Shown here piece by piece: positions 33,838 through 42,027 of a stretch of DNA of 64,000 bases. Origin of the DNA: Liriodendron chinense (lineage: Eukaryota > Streptophyta > Magnoliopsida > Magnoliales > Magnoliaceae); assembly GCA_003013855.2 (NCBI GenBank), contig ML058548.1, forward strand, positions 1,426,001 through 1,490,000. The letters are read 5' to 3'. The notes under the pieces were generated by a model. That model searched no databases, was not told the DNA's origin, and saw nothing but the letters and a program-made list of their open reading frames with translations. The position numbers and the translations under genes are program-made. Each line of letters begins with the position of its first letter. Within the stretch, counting starts at the first letter, position 1.

Positions 33838-35703
33838 CTAGAACAGGTACTTGAGCGGATCCATGTGAGCGAGGAGGAGAATAGGGAATGCAATCATGTA
33901 TTGACGGAGTCGCTGAGTTGCCCAGACTAGGGCGAGGCAAGTCTTCTCGATCGGGGAATACCTGGTCTCGTAGTCGGTGAACTTTCGGCTCAAATAATAT
34001 ATTGCTTGTTCCTTCTTCCCGGTCTCGTCGTGCTGGCCGAGGACACAGCCAATGGCTTCTACTACTACCGAGATGTATAACAATAGTGGTCGTCCAGGAG
34101 TGGGTGGCACTAGGACTGGAGGATTCATGAGATATTTCTTGATGCGGTCGAAGGCGACTTGGCAATCATCATTCCATTCTTTTGGAACGTTCTTCCGAAG
34201 GAGCTTGAATATGGGCTCACAGATAGGTGTGAGCTGTGCGATGAATCGACTGATGTATTGAATTCTGCCGAGGAAGCCACGAATTTCTTTCTCTGTTCTA
34301 GGAGGGGGCATCTCGATGATTGCTCTGGTTTTGGTCTCGTCGACCCTGATGCCATCCTCGCTCACCATAAAGCCGAGGAGTTTGCCTCCCATTGCACCGA
34401 AGACACATTTCTGAGGGTTGAGACGGAGCTTGTACTTTTCTAATCTGTTGAATAACTTCTTCAGATCTTCAAAGTGTCCTTCAATTGTGCGAGATTTGAC
34501 GATCATGTCGTCCACATATACTTCAAGCTCTTTGTTCATCATGTCATGGAATAATGCTGTCATTGCTCGCTGATATGTTGCTCCTGCGTTCTTCAGACCG
34601 AACGGCATTACCCTGTAACAGAAGGTTCCCCAGGGAGTGATGAACGATGTCTTCTCACAATCTTCGACGGCCATCTTGATCTGATTGTAACCTGAGAACC
34701 CGTCTATGAATGAGAAGATCTTGTATCCAGCAGTGTTGTCGACCAGAGTGTCGATATGTGGCAAAGGGAAGTCATCTTTAGGACTGGCCTTGTTGAGATC
34801 TCGGAAGTCGATGCACATTCGAACCTTGTCGTCCTTCTTTGGTACTGGTACGATGTTGGCGAGCCATTCAGGGTAGTTGGAGACTACCAAGAATCCCGCA
34901 TTGTACTGCTTGATGACTTCATCTCGGACTTTCAGAGCCCATTCTGGCTTCATTCTTTGAAGTTTCTGCTTCACTGGCTTCATGTCTGCCTTGGTTGGCA
35001 GATGGTGTACAACGAGCTCTTCATCGAGCCCCGGCATGTCTTCATATGAGAACGCGAAGTTGGACAATCTTGGAGCTAGGAACTCTATCATTTTCTGTTT
35101 CATCTCAGGTGGCAATGATTTTCCAATGCGTACTTCCCTAGGGATCTCAGGCGTCCCCAAGTTTACTATCTCGAAATCATCGGCTACAACACTGGCTTTA
35201 GATTCGAACTTTTTGAGGAGATCCTCTAGTTCGGGAGCCGGATCATCATCTTCCTCATCCCGAGCTTCGTCCAGACCCATGAGTTCGAAGTCTAATTCGA
35301 TGTCGAAATCATATGATTCGACTTCAAACTCATGCGACTCTTTAGACGAACTTGGCACACTTTTGAATGCAGGAAAAGAAATATTTTTTAGTTTTTGAGA
35401 TTTTTCTGAAATGAAAATGCTAGATGTTTTTGGCTTTTGAAAATTTTTGATTTTTTTGGTTTTTTGAAATTCACGGGACTTTGAACAAGCGGGCATTGCA
35501 GACCATGATTGAGCCCAACTTGTTCCAAAGTTCCGGTCACTGCTTAAACAGGCGTTTTTTTGGAAGCCAGAGCCCTCAGATAGCTCTTTGGCTGATTCAA
35601 AAGTTAGGGGAACGGATGACCATTCAGGACCCCACACTTCCTCCCCTGAAGAGGTGGGGGTTGATGCTTTGGGCGAAGAATCATGATCTGGCCCAATGAC
35701 CAT
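33838..35703 (-). CDS. E1 reverse transcriptase and RNase H
   Basis: A 621-codon open frame. Residues ~280-455 form the Ty3-type reverse transcriptase: VPVPKKDDKVRMCIDFRDLN, DTLVDNTAGYKIFSFIDGFSGY, MPFGLKNAGATYQ and the catalytic YVDDM (396-400). The connection and gypsy-type RNase H follow (~540-615: AIYYLSRKFTDYETRYSPIEK). The frame ends at an in-frame stop at 33,838 within DPLKYLF, where E3 has a sense codon, so this is a mutation. The first ~120 codons (Ser/Lys-rich) probably belong to the putative intron. Confidence 0.92.
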   Translation of the reverse strand: MVIGPDHDSSPKASTPTSSGEEVWGPEWSSVPLTFESAKELSEGSGFQKNACLSSDRNFGTSWAQSWSAMPACSKSREFQKTKKIKNFQKPKTSSIFISEKSQKLKNISFPAFKSVPSSSKESHEFEVESYDFDIELDFELMGLDEARDEEDDDPAPELEDLLKKFESKASVVADDFEIVNLGTPEIPREVRIGKSLPPEMKQKMIEFLAPRLSNFAFSYEDMPGLDEELVVHHLPTKADMKPVKQKLQRMKPEWALKVRDEVIKQYNAGFLVVSNYPEWLANIVPVPKKDDKVRMCIDFRDLNKASPKDDFPLPHIDTLVDNTAGYKIFSFIDGFSGYNQIKMAVEDCEKTSFITPWGTFCYRVMPFGLKNAGATYQRAMTALFHDMMNKELEVYVDDMIVKSRTIEGHFEDLKKLFNRLEKYKLRLNPQKCVFGAMGGKLLGFMVSEDGIRVDETKTRAIIEMPPPRTEKEIRGFLGRIQYISRFIAQLTPICEPIFKLLRKNVPKEWNDDCQVAFDRIKKYLMNPPVLVPPTPGRPLLLYISVVVEAIGCVLGQHDETGKKEQAIYYLSRKFTDYETRYSPIEKTCLALVWATQRLRQYMIAFPILLLAHMDPLKYLF

Positions 35704-35763
35704 GATTTCTTGCTAGTCGGGTTCGAGATCTGAGCCGTACTCAGTCCCTCCCAGATCACTTAC
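35338..35763 (-). other. Putative Ogre-type intron between protease and RT, E1
   Basis: A strong donor GTAAGT begins at 35,763 (after GCGAA). The only stop between the protease spacer and RT in this frame (35,713-35,715) lies just inside. T-rich sense sequence with a TTTCTTTTCCTGCA tract (about 35,380) could precede the acceptor. An acceptor after AAAGAG (intron end 35,338) would keep the frame, but the acceptor is uncertain. Introns at this place are established for Ogre elements. Confidence 0.4.
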
Positions 35764-36141
35764 TTCGCATTGCAGTTCGTCTGGTTCCACGGCTAGACAT
35801 GAGTTTGGAATCTGGACATACCAATCTAGGGCTGGCCATTTCCCTTTCTTGGTCCAATGGATGGGCTGCTTCTGCCCCTGGCTGACGGTTGATGATGTTG
35901 ATTCTGCTGAGATGGGCAAGTCGTGCCCTTTGCTGATTGATGTTGAGATGGGCGAGTTGTGCCCCTGGTTGATGGAAGCTGAAGTGGGCAGGTTGTGCCC
36001 CTGGTTGGGAGCAGGTATCAGAGTAACCTGGTCTTGAAGCTGCTGTATTTGACTTCCTTCTTCGTCTTCATCATTTTCTTCTTCTTCTGGAGGCTTAGAT
36101 GGTTCGAGAATCTGATCCCATCGAATGGGGGGCCATGTGGC
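35764..36141 (-). CDS. E1 protease-RT spacer with short repeats
   Basis: The frame in phase with protease continues after a stop at 36,142. It carries three to four copies of a short repeat with the TTGTGCCCCTG phrase (peptide GH/NLP-like, 35,880-36,010) and an acidic end (AVEPDELQCEV). No domain is recognised. E3 holds a diverged equivalent (56,340-56,600). Confidence 0.5.
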
Positions 36142-37533
36142 TCAAACTAGGCTCATCGGGAGGCCTTTGTGTAGTGCAGTCGGTTGATTCCCTCCTGGAT
36201 CCTTGCAAGGTTCTCCTGGCTTGATGAATTGGATGGGTGAGCACCAAAATTTCTTCCTCCTTTTGTCCATGAAGGTTGTCCTGTATCCGAGTCCCCATTT
36301 GCGTTGGTTATATATCAGTGGTACCTTTCTGGACTTGAAGTGATTCTTCATTCGGTATTTGAGGCTCAGACGCTCTGCCGGTGAAAAGACATGGTCCACC
36401 CTTATCGGTTCTGGATTGGCGATAGAGTTCACAGTCTCAAATTCGAAACTGTGAAATGGGATGTCTTCTTCAGAGTGTTGGATATCGATGACTGGGATGT
36501 CTGGTTCAGTGGTAGCAGCATTGGAAGGAATGATGAGCTCCTTCTCTGCGTGGATAGAGATCACTTGATTTCCACAGATGTACTTCACCCGTTGATGTAA
36601 GGTTGATGGCACAGCTCCAACCTTGTGCAGCCACGGCCGTCCGAGCAGCATGTTGAAAGAGGCTGATATATCCAGGATTTGGAATGTGATGGTAGAGACT
36701 TCCGGACCTATCTGTACCTCTATGTCGACCTCCCCTTCCACTGATCGGCGGGTGTTGTCGAATGCTCTGACACATATAGTGCTGGGACGGAATGCAGAAG
36801 GGCTGATTCCCAGACGTTCTGCGGTCTTGAGTGGGCAGACATTTAAGCTTGAGCCATTATCGACAAGGACCATCGGGACGCAAAGGTCTTTGTATCGTAA
36901 GGCTATGTTGAGGGATCGCCCATGATCGCGCCCTTCTGGTGGCAAATCATTATCTGTGAAGGTGATGGCGCGCGGAGCCAGGAGTTGTCCAATCATCAGA
37001 GCTATCATTTCTAGTGCCGTATCAGAGGAGACGTGAGCATCGTTCAAGGTTTTGGCAAACATTTCTCGGTGTATGCGAGATGTGCAGAGTAGCTCCCATA
37101 CTGAGATTTGAGCAGGGATTGACTTGAGCTGAGTTGCCACATCGTATGCGGCTTCATTTTTGTTGCCGAGGCCTGAGAGAGTGCCTTTGGGATCTCCTCT
37201 GTTCTGATTATCTCTTCGGATGCAACGCCCATTGGGATTCATGTTCCCCACTTCCGCACATTCTGGATAGTGCCATGGAACCTCGTTGTAGCTTTCCTCC
37301 CTTTTGCCTTCTAGGACCACCGGTTCTTGCAACGGTGCTGGTATGGGTACCAGATCTTCCTCGTATGGAGCTTTTGCCTTGAGAACTACATTGTTTCCTG
37401 TGCTGAAGGGGTAGTATCGAGGCTTGTCTTCATAGACCACATAAGGTCGTGGTCCTGGCTTGATTGTTCCTGGAGCGGGAGGCTCCCATGGAATGAATAC
37501 TGGTCCTCTTGATATGGCAGGAGGTTTCTCTGT
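36142..37533 (-). CDS. E1 aspartic protease region
   Basis: The open frame (ATG at 37,440, but in phase with gag) encodes the retropepsin-type protease with DNGSSLNVCPL (catalytic Asp about residue 194 from 37,440) and the downstream LLGRPWLH. DNGSS in place of DTGSS is seen in both E1 and E3 and so is a family trait, not damage. The upstream part has WHYPECAEVGNMNPNGRC, perhaps metal-binding. Stops at 37,534 and 36,142 interrupt the frame; E3 has sense codons there (CGA and TGG contexts). Confidence 0.85.
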   Translation of the reverse strand, partial: TEKPPAISRGPVFIPWEPPAPGTIKPGPRPYVVYEDKPRYYPFSTGNNVVLKAKAPYEEDLVPIPAPLQEPVVLEGKREESYNEVPWHYPECAEVGNMNPNGRCIRRDNQNRGDPKGTLSGLGNKNEAAYDVATQLKSIPAQISVWELLCTSRIHREMFAKTLNDAHVSSDTALEMIALMIGQLLAPRAITFTDNDLPPEGRDHGRSLNIALRYKDLCVPMVLVDNGSSLNVCPLKTAERLGISPSAFRPSTICVRAFDNTRRSVEGEVDIEVQIGPEVSTITFQILDISASFNMLLGRPWLHKVGAVPSTLHQRVKYICGNQVISIHAEKELIIPSNAATTEPDIPVIDIQHSEEDIPFHSFEFETVNSIANPEPIRVDHVFSPAERLSLKYRMKNHFKSRKVPLIYNQRKWGLGYRTTFMDKRRKKFWCSPIQFIKPGEPCKDPGGNQPTALHKGLPMSLV

Positions 37534-38004
37534 TCATCCCAGCTGTCGTAGTGTGATTGACACGCCTCCGGGATTTGTCCCTTGCAATATGACTGGCTCA
37601 ATTGGAGGAGCTCCTTCCAAGACAACGGGCTCTTGCTGTTGATGAGTATAATCCTTCCATTGCGGATTAGATTGTTCTGGAGTTGCCCCTTGCAAGATGA
37701 CAGGTTCGTATGTGGGCTCGATGTATGATTGTGCTCCTTCCAGGACGACTGGTTCCCAGCTTGAATGGTTGTAAGGTGCCCCTTGAACAACTGGTATATC
37801 ATATGGAGGTGCTCCTTCGAGTACTACTGGCTCGGAGATTGAAGGAAGAAAGGGACTTGCCCCTTGCAAGATTGGAGGAGGATTTGTCGGCCCATAGGTG
37901 TAGGCATGAATGGATTGGATGGGGGAGAAGAAGCGATCGAGATGGTCCCCTTCTTCTATACTATTGACTGCAGGGCCACGAGACGAACTGGGGTCCGTTG
38001 GATG
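37534..38004 (-). CDS. E1 gag-protease linker with EPVVLEGA repeats
   Basis: In-phase frame between gag and protease. About seven degenerate repeats of EPVVLEGA, VVQGAP and VILQGA are spaced 15-20 residues apart. This may be a disordered spacer or a cleavage-rich linker. The same repeats are in E3 (54,490-54,830). It is flanked by premature stops at 38,005 and 37,534. Confidence 0.6.
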   Translation of the reverse strand, partial: HPTDPSSSRGPAVNSIEEGDHLDRFFSPIQSIHAYTYGPTNPPPILQGASPFLPSISEPVVLEGAPPYDIPVVQGAPYNHSSWEPVVLEGAQSYIEPTYEPVILQGATPEQSNPQWKDYTHQQQEPVVLEGAPPIEPVILQGTNPGGVSITLRQLG

Positions 38005-40185
38005 CTAAGGCAGAGGATTCTGAAGGATGTTGGTGGAAGCTGCTGGAGAAGTTCCAGGGACCGAGATGACGATCTTGCGGTCATCAATCAGGTCTTGTAT
38101 GGCATTCTTCAAAGTATAGCATCGATCAGTGGCGTGGCCACGTCCTTGATGATAGGCGCAATACTCATTTTCTCGGTAGTTTGGTGGCAAAGGATGAGGA
38201 TGAGGCCTAGGTGTCATCAGAGTGAGTAACTGCTTTTGTACCAGCGTAGTCATGATTTGACTAAGTGGTTGACTGAGTGGAGTGAATTTCCTGGACTCCC
38301 TGTAGTTTTGCCTATTTTGGTATGAGTATTGGCCGTTTCCTCTGAACTGCTGCTGTTGTCGAGGTGGTTGTGGCTGAGGATTTGGTTGTGGCTGATACCG
38401 CTGAGGTTGATGCTGAACTTGATTCTGCTGATATTGTTGCCGTCCCTGTGGGGGAGCATGTTGATTTCCTTGAGCAGTGGTGTTGATGTTGTTTACCTCT
38501 GTTGGGCGGGGAGGAGAACCACTGCGGTTTCCATTCCCGTGCCCAATAGGTCTTCCTTCCACTCTGTTCCTCTTGACTGGAGTGGCTTGATGAGGCCATG
38601 GGGAAATCGTCCCGGCACGGATTCCTGCTTCGACTTGCTCTCCAGCACGGATCAACTGTGAGAAATTCGCATATGGATGCGAGATGAGATATCCGGATAT
38701 GCCTGGATATGTTGAATGAACAATCATGGAGATTTGTTCTTCGTCGTCGATGGGTGTCCGCATTCTGGCTGCCATAGCTCGCCAACGTCCCACATAAGCT
38801 GATAGCGTTTCATCATTCCTTTGCCTGAGAGCCGCGAGGTCGGCTCTTCTGGGTGCCATGTTGAGATTGTATGCAAATCTGTCGACGAAAGCCTGGGAGA
38901 GCTGTTCCCACGTCCTGATGCGGTGGCAGTCCAATGAAGTGTACCAATCTAGGGCGTCGCTCTTCAGAGACTTTTGGAACAAACGTATGAGGGCCCCTTC
39001 ATTTCCTGAGATTGCACTCAGCTCTCCACAGAAGGCTTTGAGATGTGCTGTGGGACAACCGCTGCCATCGTATCTTTTGAATTTTTGAACCTCAAAGTTT
39101 TGAGGTACCTGAGCATCTGGGAAGGGACACAAGTCTCTGAACTTGGTCGAAGGTAGATCAATTCCTTGTTGTCGCTGAAGCTGATTTTGCAAGATCTGGA
39201 ACTGCTCCCGCAACTCGTCCAGTCCTGAGTGATCTGTTCGAGCGACTGGTGCCTCCTGGAGTAAGGCACGTTCTTCTTCGGCATAGTGGTCGATGTCTTC
39301 GACCCTATGTGCTTGCTGAAAAGCAACCGCGGGCTGCTGAAGCTGATTTGATGACTGAACTGAATTCTGATGAACTGGTGCTTGAGGGGATTGTAATTGA
39401 ATTGGAGACTGTACTGAAGGTTGAACTGGAATTTGCTGGAAATTAACTGGATTTTGCTGAATTGACGATTGTTGAAAATTAACTGGATTTTGCTGAATTG
39501 AAGATTGCTGGAAATTAACTGGAATCCCATCGGCGGGGATGTGCTGGAATTGAAAAGTGCTCCTGTTTGCAGGAGGCTGAGATGCTGGGAAGTGACCCCC
39601 TTATTGGGTATTCGCCACTGTCCGCTGATTGATGTGGGCTTGACACTGACCCCCATTGTGGGCATTCGCCAGTGCTGTCCCTGTTGCTGGAAATTGAATT
39701 GAAATCCCATCGGCGGGGATGTGCTGAAATTGAAAAGGTGTCCCATCGGCGGGGACATGCTGAGATCTACTGAGATTGTTGTTTGCAAGATTGACTGGAA
39801 GTTGACTGGAAGTCCCTGCGACTGGGATGCTCTGAGATGGCCCCGTTGTTGCAGGAAGGTATTGAGAAGGATGCCCCATAGCAAAGGGCTGAGAAGGCTG
39901 CTGTCGGTAGTCTTGGGCAGACTCCGATGGTTGTGCTTGATTTGAACTGGAGGCCGGAGGGATCCGGCATGGTTGTTGAGATTGCTGAACTGGGCCAACC
40001 GGATTGTTGGCTGCTGCGGTGGTTTGTGCTTGCATGAATTGCAAGAGCATTTCTTGCATTGCTCTCATTCCTTGTGCCAATTCTTGTATGATTGGCGTAT
40101 TGTCAATGGGCTGTTGCGCTGGAGGTTGCGCTTCGGTCATTTCAAGAGCAGGGAAGTGATGAGTTTCTTCTTCGTGGTCGGACAT
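38005..40185 (-). CDS. E1 Gag, one internal stop
   Basis: Starts ATG at 40,185 (MSDHEEETHHFPALEM) and runs in one frame to a stop at 38,005, with one more premature stop at 39,601 (Q codon in E3). Order: acidic N-terminus, Gln-rich region with repeats around FQFQHIPADGI and INFQQSSIQQ (about 39,430-39,760), Retrotrans_gag-like core (TWEQLSQAFVDRFAYNLNMA, ETLSAYVGRWRAMAARM), Pro/Gln-rich basic part, and a zinc-knuckle-like CAYHQGRGHATDRC near the end. It forms the particle and binds RNA. About 725 codons. Confidence 0.85.
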
Positions 40186-40455
40186 GGCTTGCTGAGCCCG
40201 AGTGCGGATTATGCTGTGGAAGGGAAGCTGTCTCCGAACACGTTGAGCCCGAGGAGGCGTAATGGTGAGGACTATATTCTTTTTGGGTTTTGGGATTTTC
40301 TATTTTTTTCTTGGTTTAGGAATTTTTCTATTTTTTGTTTGTTTTGGGTTTTGGGTAGAATGCTATGCAGATGAGATTGTATGAGGATTAGTGACTTTCA
40401 AGTACGGGAAGGATTCTGTTTTTCAAGTCGGATCACGACTAGTGGGACTAGCTCA
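40186..40455 (-). other. E1 leader between PBS and gag
   Basis: About 270 nt, with no ORF of note. Canonical Ogre elements carry an extra ORF1 here; it is absent in both E1 and E3 (51,934-52,177). Confidence 0.6.
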
Positions 40456-40473
40456 TCCCCAGCAGAGTCGCCA
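40456..40473 (-). promoter_or_regulatory. E1 primer binding site, tRNA-Arg type
   Basis: Minus strand TGGCGACTCTGCTGGGGA starts three bases after the LTR end. This PBS is known for Ogre-group elements and is attributed to tRNA-Arg. E3 has TGGCGACTCCACTGGGGA. Confidence 0.85.
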
Positions 40474-40476
40474 TTC

Positions 40477-42027
40477 TGTGGACCCTCGCCGATTTTCCGC
40501 ACTCCCCACACGACGTTGTTCTCGCCCCTTCCCCTTTCAGGAAAAGAAGGAGATGAGGATGCGTGAGTGCGAAATCGCCGTTTGTGCCACTGGCTTGCCT
40601 CGTTCTCGAGGGCTTTGTTCGGTTGTCGTGTTAAGCTGGATATGTTTAAGTGAGTTTATATAAGACCAGAGTCGCCACTAGCCAGTTACTTCGAATCTAC
40701 AGTCAGCTAGACCCCGTAGAAACGTTAGAGAAGGGGATCCAAAGATTCCTTCCTCTAAAATGACTCCTTTTGATCTGCGGCCAAAGATTCAAGGTAAGGG
40801 ATCACGGTTACAGGGTGGGAAGAGGTTAAGCACCCCACACACTGCCCGTACCGAAGTACGGTCTCTACTTCACAGAATCGATCGAATACTTGAAAGTCTA
40901 GTTTAATCCTCGTATATTCTCATGGATGACATGATGCATGAATGCGGGTCTGAACAGTAAGAGTTTCTGATGGGCAGGTTCCAACAACGGGCAAGCCCAG
41001 AGCGTACGCTCGAACTGACAGGTGCTTTATGCGAGATGATGCATGCTGTGTGCTTGAATATTCAAAGTGCTTATAGTGATATGTACGTGAATGCAGGTCT
41101 GAACAGTAAGAGTTTCTGATGGGCAGGTTCCAACAACGGGCATGCCCAGAGCATACGCTCGAACTAACAGGTGCTTTATACGATATGCATGCGGTGTGTT
41201 TGAATAATCAAAGTGTTTGCAGTGAAGCAGGGGGGTTGGAAGAAAAGTAAATGTTGCACTTATGCTAGATGCAAATGAGATGATGCTGGAAAAGAGTAGC
41301 TGGGTGGACGGAGGTGTCGCAAGGATTGGCTTCGAGTGGCTGGATCAAGATTTGGATGGCTTGGGAGGCTTGGACCAGTGGTCAGGCTGGGCTGGACCAG
41401 GGCTAGACTCTCCTCACTCGGGCTCTCCTTGGTGGAAAAATGGGCTAAGGGGTGGAGAAGGTCTCGGACCGCACCCGGACTGGCTGGACTTGGAGGGATG
41501 TTGAAATGAGAAGGGGAGGGGGGTATTTATAGCAGCGAGGAGTGGCAGTTTGCGTAATTTTGTCCGGGCGGCCTGCTATGGGCCACCCGTACGGCCGCTC
41601 CTCGGTTTCCAGCGAGTACGGTCGCTCCCTCGGGGCTGCTGTTGGACTCGCTGGTCAACTCAGTGAGTTGACTCAGCGGGTCGACTCGGTGGTTTGACTC
41701 GACGGGTTGACTCGGTGTTTTGACTCGACGGGTTGACTCAGCGGGTTGACTCGGTGTTTTGACTCGACGGGTTGACTCAGCGGGTTGACTCAGCGGGTTG
41801 ACTCAGTGAGTTTGACTTTTTAGGATTTTTTTGACTGGCCTTTTTTCTGGGGGGTTTTTCATGGTGGTGTTTAGGACTGGGTTGACTGGGTTCAGGCTTG
41901 AACTGGGCTATGGAATGGGGCTTACAAGGGTGAGTTTGGCTGAGTTTGGACTTGGGATTTGGGGGTATGGTCCTCCATTCAACCAGCTATCTCTACCAAC
42001 AGTGTAGCCGAAGGTGGGGTGTCTACA
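40477..42027 (-). repeat. E1 5' LTR (1,551 bp)
   Basis: Begins TGTAGACACCCC at 42,027, ends GGGTCCACA at 40,477. It is nearly identical to the 3' LTR except for scattered, mostly transition differences and two extra repeat units in the TTGACTC array (41,660-41,815, ten copies versus eight). It also contains the ~147-bp tandem duplication (about 40,915-41,210). Confidence 0.93.
41524..41588 (-). promoter_or_regulatory. Palindromic module and TATA box, E1 5' LTR
   Basis: Minus strand GGGTGGCC-CATAGCA-GGCCGCCC (41,588-41,566), preceded by CCGTAC, with TATAAATA at 41,531-41,524, a 34-bp gap. It lies 70-290 bp downstream of the TTGACTC array, so the order is array, palindrome, TATA. Confidence 0.7.

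Larger units (their letters stand above)
18010..42027 (-). mobile_element. E1: full-length 24.0-kb Tat/Ogre-like retrotransposon
   Basis: Two LTRs (18,010-19,534 and 40,477-42,027) flank a tRNA-Arg-type PBS, gag, protease, RT, RNase H, archaeal-type RNase H, integrase and a long 3' region. ACCTC occurs immediately outside both ends (18,005-18,009 and 42,028-42,032). The length, PBS, archaeal-type RNase H and large 3' region fit the Tat branch, Ogre-like group. Unlike canonical Ogre there is no extra ORF between LTR and gag (leader only ~270 bp). Instead, two genes with plant mobile domains lie antisense in the 3' region. By eye the LTRs differ by about 20 substitutions plus a 26-bp repeat-copy difference, so the insertion is fairly young. 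Confidence 0.93.

Noticed and set aside
40186..42027. Extra ORF1 upstream of gag, as in canonical Ogre
   Set aside because: Only ~270 nt between PBS and gag in both E1 and E3; no ORF of useful length.
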